Shown here piece after piece: positions 17,222 through 26,809 of a DNA stretch of 54,967 nt. Each line of letters opens with the position of its first letter. Positions within the stretch are counted from its first letter, which is position 1. A program made the translations under genes and the position numbers. Below the pieces are notes generated by a model. It had not been told where the DNA came from. It was given only the letters and a program-made list of their open reading frames with translations, and searched no databases. This DNA comes from Balneolaceae bacterium (GTDB lineage Bacteria > Bacteroidota > Rhodothermia > Balneolales > Balneolaceae): assembly GCA_007123985.1 (NCBI GenBank), contig SLGA01000214.1, forward strand, positions 1 through 54,967, in the 5' to 3' direction.

Positions 17222-18073
17222 TTGGGAAAAGCAGATTTACATACTCACACAAATGCATCTGATGGAGATTTATCCCCGGAGGAGCTTTTGGAAAAGGCTA
17301 AGTCAAAGAAATTAAAAACGCTGGCAATTACCGACCACGATACCATAAAAGGTTATCTGAAAGCAAAGGAAATTGCACCCGATTTTGGAATCGAACTGCT
17401 TTCGGGGGTGGAAATAACTGCTCTTTGGAACTCGAAAGAGATCCACCTGCTGGCCTACAATTTTGATGATGAAGATCACCCTTTTCGAAACTTACTTCTG
17501 AAACAAAGAACCGCACGAAAGTTGCGAATGCAGGCAATTGTGGAGGTTTTAAATGCCCAGGGACTGGATATTGATTATGAAGAGGTTTTAGCTGAGGCAA
17601 ATATGGGGAATGTCGGTCGACCGCATGCAGCATCCATTCTAATCAGAAAAGGGTATGTTTCCGGCGTGGCTGAGGCGTTTATTCGATATCTGTCATCAGA
17701 AAAATTGAAAGGTGTGCGTACAAATTATGCATCTATCGATGAAGTGATTCGGGTTACTAAAGATGCAAACGGGGTAATTTCGCTTGCTCATCCCGGCAGG
17801 CTCTACTCCGACGGTGAAGTTTTTTCACTGATTGAGAAGGGTCTTGACGGCTTAGAGTGCATACATCCAAGCCATAATTTCAGTACGCAGAGAAAATTTA
17901 CGGCACTGGCAAAATCCAGAAATCTTCTGATTACAGGTGGCAGCGACTACCATGGTACGGGTAAATCCGAATATGATCCCTATCTTGGTATAGTTACTTT
18001 GGGAGATCAGTACATAGAGGCCATAAAACGAACCTCTGAGAATCGAAGGCGAATCGTAAACGTTGTAAATTAA
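17222..18073 (+). CDS. PHP-domain phosphoesterase (YciV/RNase AM-like)
   Basis: A 283-residue metal-dependent phosphoesterase. The PHP motifs are ADLHTHTNASDG at the start, LAITDHDTIKGY, SGVEITA, VISLAHPGR and ITGGSDYHG. E. coli YciV (RNase AM) acts on nucleoside 3',5'-bisphosphates and short RNA 5' ends; the match in length and motifs suggests the same class, but the substrate is inferred. The start is a TTG at 17222: an in-frame stop at 17207-17209 leaves no ATG or GTG. It is five bases from the preceding gene and six from ribH. Confidence 0.9.
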   Translation: MGKADLHTHTNASDGDLSPEELLEKAKSKKLKTLAITDHDTIKGYLKAKEIAPDFGIELLSGVEITALWNSKEIHLLAYNFDDEDHPFRNLLLKQRTARKLRMQAIVEVLNAQGLDIDYEEVLAEANMGNVGRPHAASILIRKGYVSGVAEAFIRYLSSEKLKGVRTNYASIDEVIRVTKDANGVISLAHPGRLYSDGEVFSLIEKGLDGLECIHPSHNFSTQRKFTALAKSRNLLITGGSDYHGTGKSEYDPYLGIVTLGDQYIEAIKRTSENRRRIVNVVN

Positions 18074-18078
18074 GAGTT

Positions 18079-18549
18079 ATGAAAGAAATTGATCTAAACT
18101 GGCAAAACGTTAATATAGCCCTTGTAGCCGCGAAATGGAACTCATTTATCACGGATGAGATGCTTGGTGCGGCCCTGCACACCCTTAAAGACAAAGGCAT
18201 TACGGATGAAAACATATTTGTTTACCGATGTCCCGGTTCGTTTGAAATCCCGCTTGTGTGCAAGTGGTGTCTGGAACATTTGGAAGTAGATGGAGTTGTT
18301 GCTATCGGTGCTGTAATCCGTGGAGGAACACCACATTTTGATTATGTTTGTGATGCAGTAACCCGAGGCATCACAGATCTGAACATGAGCGCTTCAAAAC
18401 CGGTTTCATTCGGTATTTTAACTACAGATAATGTTGAACAGGCAGAAGAACGCGCAAGCGTTGATAAAGGTAACAAAGGCGCAGAAGCAGCAATCGCTCT
18501 CTGTGAAATGCTTGAGATTAGGCAGTCAATCCGGCTTGAAGGCAGTTAA
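18079..18549 (+). CDS. ribH: 6,7-dimethyl-8-ribityllumazine synthase
   Basis: Condenses 5-amino-6-ribitylaminouracil with 3,4-dihydroxy-2-butanone 4-phosphate in riboflavin synthesis. The 156 residues contain the substrate-binding segments ALVAAKWNSFIT and RCPGSFEIPL, AIGAVIRGGTPHFDYV with the catalytic His86, and SFGILTTDN. Length is normal. No other riboflavin gene is nearby; it sits in the envelope run. Confidence 0.97.
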   Translation: MKEIDLNWQNVNIALVAAKWNSFITDEMLGAALHTLKDKGITDENIFVYRCPGSFEIPLVCKWCLEHLEVDGVVAIGAVIRGGTPHFDYVCDAVTRGITDLNMSASKPVSFGILTTDNVEQAEERASVDKGNKGAEAAIALCEMLEIRQSIRLEGS

Positions 18550-18610
18550 ATAGAGCTTGAAAAGCGTTGAAAATAACTCTAATATATAGAGCTACAAAGA
18601 TTTCTAAAAA

Positions 18611-19444
18611 ATGGCCAGCGAACCGCTAACAATTACAGATACAAAGCAGTCAGAAGAGGATAAAAAACTTCAGGAAGAGGTAAAAGCTTCCGGTTCTATA
18701 CCTGCTCATATTGCTATAATTATGGACGGAAACGGCCGTTGGGCACAGAAAAAAGGTAATATTCGTTTGCATGGACACAAAGCAGGAGTAAAGTCTGTAA
18801 GGGATGTTACGGAATCCTGCGCACAGCTTGGAGTTAAGTATCTCACTCTCTATGCATTCTCAACCGAGAACTGGAACAGGCCATCAGCAGAAATAAACGG
18901 ACTCATGAAGTTACTGGTGCAGTCCCTTAGGGATGAAGCCGATCGCCTCGTTAAAAATGATATTAAACTCGTTACTATTGGCCAAATTGAACGGTTGCCT
19001 GCAAAATGCCAGAGGCAGCTGCAGGAAGTAAAAGACCTGACAAAAGATAACAAACGAATGCAATTATGCCTCGCTTTGAGCTACTCCGGCCGGTGGGATA
19101 TTACCGAAGCAGTAAAGCAAATTGCAAAAGAGGTTGAAAGTGGTAACATCGATCCTGATCAGATTGATGACAATTTAATAGGCTCATACCTGTCAACAGC
19201 AGCAATACCGGATCCCGATTTAATCATCCGTACAAGCGGTGAATATCGTATCAGTAATTTTCTGCTTTGGCAATTAGCCTACTCCGAACTTTTCATAACA
19301 GAAACCTATTGGCCTGATTTTAGAAGAGATGAACTTTATCGTGCAATCTTCTCCTATCAAAAACGTGATCGCAGATACGGGAAAGTTAAAAACGGATATA
19401 ACAAAAGTATATCAGCATCAGTTATAAACCATATTACATCGTAA
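18611..19444 (+). CDS. uppS: Isoprenyl transferase (undecaprenyl diphosphate synthase)
   Basis: Adds isopentenyl units in cis to farnesyl diphosphate to make the C55 lipid carrier for peptidoglycan and surface glycans. The catalytic Asp39 is in HIAIIMDGNGRWA, followed by RLHGHKAG, LTLYAFSTENWNRP, and near the end LIIRTSGEYRISNFLLWQ and YSELFITETYWPDF. The 277 residues include a charged N-terminal extension of about 30. The gene order uppS-bamA-ompH is familiar from Bacteroidota. Confidence 0.97.
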   Translation: MASEPLTITDTKQSEEDKKLQEEVKASGSIPAHIAIIMDGNGRWAQKKGNIRLHGHKAGVKSVRDVTESCAQLGVKYLTLYAFSTENWNRPSAEINGLMKLLVQSLRDEADRLVKNDIKLVTIGQIERLPAKCQRQLQEVKDLTKDNKRMQLCLALSYSGRWDITEAVKQIAKEVESGNIDPDQIDDNLIGSYLSTAAIPDPDLIIRTSGEYRISNFLLWQLAYSELFITETYWPDFRRDELYRAIFSYQKRDRRYGKVKNGYNKSISASVINHITS

Positions 19445-19461
19445 ACGGAAGGAAAGAAAGT

Positions 19462-21978
19462 TTGTATCACGTGTTAAGAATAAAGCACATCTTTATATTT
19501 TTATTTATTGCTCTATCGGGAACACTCATCATTCAGGATTTAAAGGCTCAGGAGACCGGAAGAATTCAAATTCAGGATCCTACCCAAAATCCGCCACGCG
19601 AATTTGAAATTCGGGAAGTAACGGTTACAGGTCTTGTAACCGGTCGCGAGGCACATATTCTTGCAAGCAGTGGTCTAAGAGCAGGAAACACCATTCAAAT
19701 TCCTGGTGAGGCAATTTCCAATGCCATCAGGCAGCTGTACAGAATAGGCCTCTTTTCTGATGTGCAGATTTTACACGAAAGAGTAGGTGGGAATGGTGTT
19801 GTCATCGAAATACGAGTGCAAGAGCAGCCCCGCTTGCATCGATATGAGATTGAAGGTCCCCGCAGATCTCACCGGCGCGATTTGCGTGAGAAATTAAATC
19901 TGATTTCCGGTTTTGCATTTACCAACACCGTAAAAGAACAGGCGCTCAGTACTATACGCCGATACTACCGCGACAGAGGTTATTGGGATACAGAGATATC
20001 AATCCGGGAAGAGCTGACCGGTGACGAAAGAAATCGGGTTATTGTAACCTTCGAGATTGATCCCGGAGAAAGAATTAAAGTGAGAGAAATCAGTTTTTCC
20101 GGAAATGAAGAATTTTCCGACAGACGACTGAGAAAAGAATTTTCCACAATTAAAGAAGACCGATGGTGGAGGATCTTCAAGAGGCATGTTTATACCCAGG
20201 ATGAGTACGAAGAAGGAATAGAAAATCTACTGAGTTACTATCGCAATAACGGATTTATGGATATCCGTGTGGTAGCTGATACGATTTATGTTGATGACTG
20301 GCGAAGAAAAGAGGGCGTATTTTTTAATATAAAAGTAGAAGAAGGCCCGCAATATAGAATCAGAAATATAGATTGGGAAGGAAACACCGTATACACGGAT
20401 GAACAACTCACTACATTTTTCGATTTTGAAAAAGGAGATATTTTTGATCAGGGAAGGTTTGATGATAATATAAGCGGAAGAAGAGACGAACGCGATATAT
20501 TAAGCTTGTACCAGAATATCGGGTACCTCTTTTTTGATATTTACCCCGACATTCAGATTGTTGAAGGAGATTCGCTCGACATAACATTTGAAATTGTAGA
20601 GGATGAAATTGCAACCATCCGAAAAGTATCTTTCCACGGTAATACAAAAACACACGATGATGTGGTACGCCGCACAATCCGTACCCGTCCCGGGCAAACT
20701 TACAGCAGATCGAATATAATTCGTTCCATTCGTGAACTGGGCCAGCTGGGTTATTTCAACCCCGAGGGCATTACACCCGATCTTCAACCAGACCGCGAAA
20801 ACCGAACTGTGGATATTATTTACGGTCTTGATGAAACACAGGGTACCGATAACTTTGAATTTTCTGGAGGTTTCGGTGGCCGGCAAATAGGTGTTATTTT
20901 AGCTGCCAGAGTCAATTTTAACAATTTCTCTGTTCGAAGAATGTTCGAGCCCGGAGGCTGGGCGCCGATTCCCTCAGGTGATGGACAGCGTCTTTCATTG
21001 GGTGTACAGGTTACCGGGCGTGGTTATCAAAGCTACAATTTCAGTTTTACTGAGCCATGGCTGCGAGGCAGGCCAACATCATTAGGTGTAAGCCTATCTT
21101 ACGATTTTCTCAACTTTGGCCGCCAGCCTTCATTCGGTGGATTTCAACAACCCGACCGGCGTAATGAATTATTTTCAGCAAGTGTGAGTATTGGTCGAAG
21201 GTTACAATGGCCCGATGATCTGTTCTCACAACGTACTGTGCTTACCTATAATCGATTTAATGTGCTTGGTTTCAGCAATGTATTTGATGACGGCAGAGCT
21301 GACCTTCTTACACTAAGGCAAATAATTGAGAGAAATTCTGTAGATAATCCGATTTCTCCTCGTGATGGCTCCAAATTCAGTATCTCTGGTGAAATTGCAT
21401 TACCGGTTCCCGGTTTTGCGCAGTTTTATAAATTAAAGACAGAATATCAGCATCACTATACGATTACGGGAAGGCTGGTATTAAGTGGTGTTGCTGAATA
21501 TGGTTATATGGGCTATTTCAGAGAGGGTAACAGAAGTAATTTCCAGCGATTTTTCATTGGTGGAACACAGATACAGCAACGCCAAAACTTTTTGAATGAT
21601 AACGTTGATCTTCGTGGATTCCCCGGAGGGTTTAACGGTGTAATTTCACCCCTTGATGACAATCAAAACCTTATTGGCGGCCGGGTATATAATAAATATT
21701 CATTCGAACTACGTTATCCTGCTGTAAGCTCCGAACAGTTACAATTAATACCCTATCTCTTTATGGATGCAGGTAATGCATTCAACGGGATGACAGATTT
21801 TGATCCGTTTGATGTAAAACGATCTGTTGGTTTTGGTGCAAGAATATTCCTGCCAATATTAGGCTTGGTTGATTTAAGCTACGGATACAGACTCGATGGC
21901 ACCCCCGCCTCAACAGAGGGACCCGGTTTACGCCCGGGAGAGTGGGAATTCCTGTTTAATATAGGTGCACCGTTCTAA
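19462..21978 (+). CDS. bamA: Outer membrane protein assembly factor BamA
   Basis: The core of the BAM machine that folds beta-barrel proteins into the outer membrane. The 838 residues comprise a signal peptide (cut near LKA-QET), five POTRA repeats to about residue 460 (for example VTVTGLVTGREA, REISFSGNEEFSDRRLRKEF, IRKVSFHGNTKTHDDVVRR) and a 16-strand barrel with YGYRLDG and a C-terminal Phe. The start is a TTG at 19462, preceded by purine-rich GGAAGGAAAGAAAG; a GTG at 19471 is the only near alternative. Confidence 0.96.
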   Translation: MYHVLRIKHIFIFLFIALSGTLIIQDLKAQETGRIQIQDPTQNPPREFEIREVTVTGLVTGREAHILASSGLRAGNTIQIPGEAISNAIRQLYRIGLFSDVQILHERVGGNGVVIEIRVQEQPRLHRYEIEGPRRSHRRDLREKLNLISGFAFTNTVKEQALSTIRRYYRDRGYWDTEISIREELTGDERNRVIVTFEIDPGERIKVREISFSGNEEFSDRRLRKEFSTIKEDRWWRIFKRHVYTQDEYEEGIENLLSYYRNNGFMDIRVVADTIYVDDWRRKEGVFFNIKVEEGPQYRIRNIDWEGNTVYTDEQLTTFFDFEKGDIFDQGRFDDNISGRRDERDILSLYQNIGYLFFDIYPDIQIVEGDSLDITFEIVEDEIATIRKVSFHGNTKTHDDVVRRTIRTRPGQTYSRSNIIRSIRELGQLGYFNPEGITPDLQPDRENRTVDIIYGLDETQGTDNFEFSGGFGGRQIGVILAARVNFNNFSVRRMFEPGGWAPIPSGDGQRLSLGVQVTGRGYQSYNFSFTEPWLRGRPTSLGVSLSYDFLNFGRQPSFGGFQQPDRRNELFSASVSIGRRLQWPDDLFSQRTVLTYNRFNVLGFSNVFDDGRADLLTLRQIIERNSVDNPISPRDGSKFSISGEIALPVPGFAQFYKLKTEYQHHYTITGRLVLSGVAEYGYMGYFREGNRSNFQRFFIGGTQIQQRQNFLNDNVDLRGFPGGFNGVISPLDDNQNLIGGRVYNKYSFELRYPAVSSEQLQLIPYLFMDAGNAFNGMTDFDPFDVKRSVGFGARIFLPILGLVDLSYGYRLDGTPASTEGPGLRPGEWEFLFNIGAPF

Positions 21979-21979
21979 T

Positions 21980-22522
21980 ATGATTAGAAATGTGCCAATA
22001 TTATTCGTAATTGGAGCTCTTTCTATATGGCCTGCAGCAGATATAATCGGCCAAAATCAGAAGTTCGGGTTTATAGATTCTGATATAATTCTGCAAAATA
22101 TGCCCGAATATTCGGGGATTGAACAGCGCCTCTCCCTGTTGAGTGATGGCTGGCGGCAGGAAATTAATGAGATGGAAACGGAATTGAATGAACTTGAACG
22201 AGATTTCGAAGCACGTGAAATTCTTTTTACTGATGAAATTCGTGAACAGAGGCTTAATGAAATCTCACAAAAACGGAATGAGCTGGACAGGTTAATTGAA
22301 AGAAGATTCGGGCCTCAGGGCGATTATTTTACAAGACAAAAAGAACTACTCGAGCCTATACAAAGATTGATATTTGATGCGTTAACACGAGTGGCAAATC
22401 GGGAAGATTTCGATTTTGTATTTGACAGAGCCAATGAAACCCGGTTTTTATTTACCCGGCAGCAGTGGAACCTGACGGATGAAGTGATGTTAGAATTAGG
22501 TATAGACGATCCAAGAAATTAA
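21980..22522 (+). CDS. OmpH/Skp-family periplasmic chaperone, paralogue 1
   Basis: A 180-residue Skp-like protein. The ATG at 21980 lies one base after the bamA stop. A hydrophobic signal (residues 1-24) is followed by KFGFIDSDIILQNMPEY, the family's first strand and helix, then a long charged coiled coil (about 55-115) and the closing FDFVFDRANETRFLF strand. Skp holds unfolded outer-membrane proteins in the periplasm. This copy is the most divergent of three: it lacks a clear A-x-A cut and has a C-terminal extension after the last strand. Confidence 0.85.
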   Translation: MIRNVPILFVIGALSIWPAADIIGQNQKFGFIDSDIILQNMPEYSGIEQRLSLLSDGWRQEINEMETELNELERDFEAREILFTDEIREQRLNEISQKRNELDRLIERRFGPQGDYFTRQKELLEPIQRLIFDALTRVANREDFDFVFDRANETRFLFTRQQWNLTDEVMLELGIDDPRN

Positions 22523-22563
22523 TTGAGATAAACCTTAAATTTGGTGCTAAAAAAAATCAGAAA

Positions 22564-23085
22564 ATGAAAAAAATCATTATAACCACACTGTTATTTATTT
22601 TGCCTACCCTGGCGATGGCTCAGCTGAAAATAGGGATCATGAGTCCCGATGATGTGCTTGATGCAATGCCGGAAGCCACTCAAGTGCAACAACAATTGGA
22701 GCAGTATATTCAGGAGCGTCAAAATGCGTTTCAAGTTCGATATCAGGATTGGATTAATGAACTCACAGAATATTCTGAGCAGGTTGAAGCAGGCGCATTG
22801 AGCGAGCAAGAACAAGCACGCCAGGAAGAACGCCTCATGGAGTTGCAGGAAGAGTTAAACAGTTTTCAGAACAGAATACAAAATCAGATACAACAGCGTC
22901 AGAATGATCTGTTCAATCCGCTATTAATTAAAGTTGAAGATGCGATGGCTGAAGTATCAGAAGAGCTTGGACTCGATTTTGTACTTAACAGAACTTCAAA
23001 TACCGGCGATCCAATCGTTTACTATGCCTCACAACGTGCCTCGGATATTACACAGCGCGTTATTGAAAAACTTACACAAAATTAA
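22564..23085 (+). CDS. OmpH/Skp-family periplasmic chaperone, paralogue 2
   Basis: A 173-residue Skp-like protein with a textbook signal peptide ending AMA-Q (residue 19). The mature part begins LKIGIMSPDDVLDAMPEA, continues as a Gln/Glu-rich coiled coil (about 45-125) and ends with LDFVLNRTSNTGDPIVYYAS, the family's C-terminal strands. It resembles the next gene more than the previous one, so genes 2 and 3 look like a tandem duplication. Confidence 0.9.
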   Translation: MKKIIITTLLFILPTLAMAQLKIGIMSPDDVLDAMPEATQVQQQLEQYIQERQNAFQVRYQDWINELTEYSEQVEAGALSEQEQARQEERLMELQEELNSFQNRIQNQIQQRQNDLFNPLLIKVEDAMAEVSEELGLDFVLNRTSNTGDPIVYYASQRASDITQRVIEKLTQN

Positions 23086-23113
23086 CCCGATCCAACTTCA
23101 CAAATAGATTACC

Positions 23114-23659
23114 ATGAAAAATTTAAGCATCGTTTTTATAACACTACTAATTGCACTGTCAACTCTTTTGGTTGCACCGGCTGCAAATGCACAGGATATG
23201 AAAATCGGTTTTGTTGAACCGCGGGCAATTTTGGAACGAATGCCTGAAATGCGTGCTGTACAGCAACGCCTTCAGAATCTTGTTGAAAGAAAGCAGAATG
23301 AACTGGTTACAAAAGAGCGAGAGCTCCAAACTGAAATTGAATTGTATCAACAAAAAGTTGGTGTAATTTCTGAGCAGGCACGACAGAATGAAGAAGAAAG
23401 ATTAACTCAGCTTGATCAGGAATTCCGTCAGCTGCAAAATCGGGCACAGCAGGAAATTGAGCAGCAGCGAGCAAATCTTATGGCGCCGCTTCTTCAGCAG
23501 ATTCAGGAATCGATCAATAATGTAGCTTCACAGCGTGGTCTGGATTACGTACTCAACACCACCACTTCAACCGGTGATGTAATTATTTTGTACGTATCTC
23601 CTCAGGTTCAGGCTGAATATGCTATTACAGATGCAGTGATGGCAGATCTTGATATCTGA
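23114..23659 (+). CDS. OmpH/Skp-family periplasmic chaperone, paralogue 3
   Basis: A 181-residue Skp-like protein with a signal peptide ending ANA-QD (residue 26). It shares with its neighbour the layout KIGFVEPRAILERMPEM, a coiled coil full of Gln and Glu (about 55-125), and LDYVLNTTTSTGDVIILYVS. It is the last gene of the run and is followed by a strong terminator. Confidence 0.9.
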   Translation: MKNLSIVFITLLIALSTLLVAPAANAQDMKIGFVEPRAILERMPEMRAVQQRLQNLVERKQNELVTKERELQTEIELYQQKVGVISEQARQNEEERLTQLDQEFRQLQNRAQQEIEQQRANLMAPLLQQIQESINNVASQRGLDYVLNTTTSTGDVIILYVSPQVQAEYAITDAVMADLDI

Positions 23660-23680
23660 TTGAATTATTGTCACCCATTT

Positions 23681-23717
23681 AAAAGGCGAAACTCTTTACA
23701 GGGTTTTGCCTTTTTTT
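23681..23717 (+). terminator. Rho-independent terminator of the envelope run
   Basis: The stem AAAAGGCGAAACTC (23681-23694) pairs with GGGTTTTGCCTTTT (23701-23714), with two G-T wobbles and loop TTTACA, followed by a T-run to 23717. It ends at the stop of the convergent VWA gene. Confidence 0.88.
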
Positions 23718-24828
23718 ATTTGGTACGTTTTCTGCGGTTTTTTATGTAGTCCTCAAATATATAACCCCCCAGGTCATCAAGCGAGGAGTAATAAGCACGA
23801 CCTTTGTTTGCCTCTGTGAGTTCTCTTACAAAATTCTGCAAATATGGATCGCGTGCAATCATAAACGTAGTAATGTCGATATTCTCTTTTCTGCATTTAA
23901 CAGCTTCATCAAGAACTTTATTTACAATCTTACGGTCTAAACCAAAGCTGTTTTTGTACATTCTTCCGCCTTCGATCATGCATGAAGGTTTACCATCTGT
24001 AATCATGAAAATTTGTTTGTTCGCAAATTTCTTTCGCTGTAAAATGTGCCGTGCAACTTGTAGCCCTTGTAAGGTATTTGTGTGATACGGACCAACCTGA
24101 AGATAGGGCAGATCTTTCACTTCTATTTTCCACGCTTCGTTACCAAATGCAACCAGGTCGAGCGAGTCTTTTGCATAGTTATTCATAATAAGCTCAGATA
24201 GAGCCATTGCTACTTTTTTTGCTGGTGTAATTCTATCTTCACCGTACAAAATCATCGAATGGCTCAGGTCAATAAGCAATACTGTTGATACAGATGTGTA
24301 ATGATCAGTATGATAAACCTGCAAGTCATCTTCACGGAGTTCAAACTGATTTATATTGCTGTGTTTCAGCATATTCATCATCGTTCCGGTGCTGTCGATG
24401 TGTGTGATATCATCACCCGGCTTCCAGTGTCTGCTTTCTGGCTGTCGTTCCAAACCCTTTCCGGTATATGGTGTTTTGTGATTTCCCTGTCCACCCTTTC
24501 TTAGTTGAGTAAAAATATCTTCCAATGCTTTCTGGCGGATACTTCTGTTCGTTTTGGACGTAGGTATCATTACTGTATTTTTGTCATCAAACTCTATGTA
24601 GCCTCTCTCTTTAAGATCTTCAATGAAATCACCAATTCCGTAATTATTCTCAAATTGTTCTGTTACGTTGTATTCTTTATCAATCTGATTGAGCCATCTC
24701 AAAGCTTGTGAAACGTCGCCGCCGGCAATAGATAGTAAATCCTGAAAAAGATTGAAAAGTGTATCGAATGATGTTTTACCATCTTTCTTATGGAAGCGAT
24801 CCTCCCATTTTGAATAAATAAAATGCAT
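23716..24828 (-). CDS. VWA-domain protein
   Basis: A 370-residue cytoplasmic protein with a von Willebrand factor A domain from about residue 178. The MIDAS metal site is intact: DLSHS at 187-191 and ITDGKPS further on. The N-terminal half (helical, ending in the basic segment around KGGQGNHKTPYTGKG and the HWKPGDD turn) resembles proteins that pair with MoxR- or chelatase-type AAA+ ATPases. No such ATPase is in this window, so the partner must be elsewhere. Function unknown. Confidence 0.85.
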   Translation of the reverse strand: MHFIYSKWEDRFHKKDGKTSFDTLFNLFQDLLSIAGGDVSQALRWLNQIDKEYNVTEQFENNYGIGDFIEDLKERGYIEFDDKNTVMIPTSKTNRSIRQKALEDIFTQLRKGGQGNHKTPYTGKGLERQPESRHWKPGDDITHIDSTGTMMNMLKHSNINQFELREDDLQVYHTDHYTSVSTVLLIDLSHSMILYGEDRITPAKKVAMALSELIMNNYAKDSLDLVAFGNEAWKIEVKDLPYLQVGPYHTNTLQGLQVARHILQRKKFANKQIFMITDGKPSCMIEGGRMYKNSFGLDRKIVNKVLDEAVKCRKENIDITTFMIARDPYLQNFVRELTEANKGRAYYSSLDDLGGYIFEDYIKNRRKRTK

Positions 24829-24937
24829 AAACTTATACTAAGTGGTGGCTCTGATTACTACCTTTACAACTCTGTTTCGAATAAAATCATTGCAATTAAA
24901 ACAGAAATAAGTGCAAGTAAAAGAAGTGAATGTAGAA

Positions 24938-25555
24938 ATGATTGACCGCTATTACTATGAAAAAAAACTCTGGAATGAAGGTTACAACCGGGTAATGGGA
25001 TTAGATGAAGTGGGCCGTGGCTGCTTATGTGGCCCGGTTGTAGCAGCAGGTGTTATACTGAAGCCCGAAAGCAGACTACATTCAGCAATACGTGATAGTA
25101 AAACTGTCTCACTTTCGCTGAGAAAAAAGCTGGCAGATGAGATTAAATCAACGGCCCTTTTTTACGCAATCAATGAGTGTACACCGGCAGAAATAGACAC
25201 TTTAAATATACTAAATGCATCTATCGAAGCGATGCTGCGATGTGCAGAGTCCAAAGGGGCTAACCCAGACTTTTTACTTGTTGATGGTAACCGCTTCACG
25301 AATACAATAGTACCACATCAATGCATAGTTAAAGGTGATAATAAATCTGTCTCAATAGCTGCTGCATCTATCCTTGCCAAAGTGCATAGGGATGAGTTTA
25401 TGGTAAAAATTCATGAAGAGTACCCACAGTATGGCTGGAATAAAAATGTTGGTTACCCTACCAAAAAACATTTTGAAGGTCTTGAGAGATTCGGCTATAC
25501 AGAGCACCACAGAAAGTCGTTTAAGCTGAGAACAGATAAAGAAATTTCAAAGTAA
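24938..25555 (+). CDS. rnhB: Ribonuclease HII
   Basis: Removes ribonucleotides and RNA primers from RNA-DNA hybrids. The active-site motif GLDEVGRGCLCGPVVAAG (Asp23, Glu24) is followed by RDSKTVSLSLRKKL, FLLVDGNRF and IAAASILAKVHRD, and the C-terminal YPTKKHFEGLERFGYTEHHR. From the ATG at 24938 it has 205 residues, the usual size; the frame extends to a GTG at 24911. It is convergent with rodA, three bases apart. Confidence 0.96.
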   Translation: MIDRYYYEKKLWNEGYNRVMGLDEVGRGCLCGPVVAAGVILKPESRLHSAIRDSKTVSLSLRKKLADEIKSTALFYAINECTPAEIDTLNILNASIEAMLRCAESKGANPDFLLVDGNRFTNTIVPHQCIVKGDNKSVSIAAASILAKVHRDEFMVKIHEEYPQYGWNKNVGYPTKKHFEGLERFGYTEHHRKSFKLRTDKEISK

Positions 25556-25558
25556 CCG

Positions 25559-26809
25559 CTATCTATAAATACTGAGCGACCGTTTGTTGAAATCAAGATT
25601 TAGGCAGATCGCCAGCATTATGGTATTGGTAAGAAACGCAGACCCTCCGTAACTAATAAACGGCAAAGGTATGCCTATAATTGGTAAAAGTGCTGTTGCA
25701 CTACCAATATTAATCACAAAATGTACGAAGTAGAGAAATGTAACGCTGATGATAACGAGCTGTGCGAACGGATGTTTATGTGTTGATGCCATGTGAAGTA
25801 ATCGCATAAAAAGCAGTGTATATAGAACAAGCATAATACCTGCGCCTATAAAGCCGAACTCTTCGCCTACTACACAAAAAATAAAATCAGTCCACTGTTC
25901 CGGCAAGAACCGAAGCTGAGTTTGAGTGCCTTCCATAAAACCCTTTCCGTGAAGCCCTCCTGAACCAATTGCAGTTTTAGCCTGTATCACATTCCACCCA
26001 CTGCCGAGCGGATCCAGTGAGGGATTTGCAAAGGCTTCGATCCGGGCTCGCTGGTGTGGTTGCAATACCTGATGAAGTGCAACTTCTGCCCCGATAATAA
26101 CCAATGCACCAAATACCAAAGAAGTAACGGTGAGCCACTTTCTTCTTTGTAAAAAAAAGATAAATATAGTGATAACAAGCGCAGTTATTATTCCCAGTCT
26201 TACATCAAGTACGGTAAAATAACCGATTAATGCGGGGGAAATCATCAGCAATGAAATACCGTAAGGCAATCCAGACCAAAAAAGTACGACTGGTAAAAGA
26301 CCAAGGTAAACAATGCCTACACCGGCTTCATTTTGTGCAAGTAATAAGATTACCGGCACCAAAAAGATTACTACTGTTACGAGGGCGGTTTTCAGGTTTT
26401 CGGCTGAAACATTTCTACGGCTTGTTAGATAACTGGCAGCTGCAAGAATGGTAGCTGCTTTCATAACTTCACCTACCTGTACATTAAACGGACCAACTCT
26501 GAGCCAGCTTCGGGAACCACTAACTTCAACGCCAAAAAAGATGGTAATCACCATTAATATCAAGCCAATACCGTAAAAAATATAGGCACCCTCCTGAAAT
26601 GTACGCGGAGAAACAAACTGAATTCCAATCAAAACTACTATTGAAATAGCAATCCAGGTAACCTGCCGGGTAAAATTATCGAGAATATATGATGGCAGAA
26701 ACTCTGCAACCGGCCCCTGTGTGGCACTATAAATGGCTACTAAGCCAATACTGAACAGACCAATCCAGATAAAAATAACCGACCAGCTGAATTCACGTTT
26801 ATCGTTCAT
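25559..26809 (-). CDS. rodA: Rod-shape glycosyltransferase RodA
   Basis: A SEDS-family peptidoglycan polymerase, 416 residues with about ten membrane segments, that works with PBP2 in side-wall growth. Signature segments are AEVMKAATIL (here GEVMKAATILAAASYL), QAKTAIGSGGLHGKGF, LPEQWTDFIFCVVGEEFGF and the C-terminal PLPFISYGGSAFLTN. Its ATG overlaps the stop of the PBP2 gene by one base (TAATG), as expected for a stoichiometric pair. Confidence 0.96.
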   Translation of the reverse strand: MNDKREFSWSVIFIWIGLFSIGLVAIYSATQGPVAEFLPSYILDNFTRQVTWIAISIVVLIGIQFVSPRTFQEGAYIFYGIGLILMVITIFFGVEVSGSRSWLRVGPFNVQVGEVMKAATILAAASYLTSRRNVSAENLKTALVTVVIFLVPVILLLAQNEAGVGIVYLGLLPVVLFWSGLPYGISLLMISPALIGYFTVLDVRLGIITALVITIFIFFLQRRKWLTVTSLVFGALVIIGAEVALHQVLQPHQRARIEAFANPSLDPLGSGWNVIQAKTAIGSGGLHGKGFMEGTQTQLRFLPEQWTDFIFCVVGEEFGFIGAGIMLVLYTLLFMRLLHMASTHKHPFAQLVIISVTFLYFVHFVINIGSATALLPIIGIPLPFISYGGSAFLTNTIMLAICLNLDFNKRSLSIYR

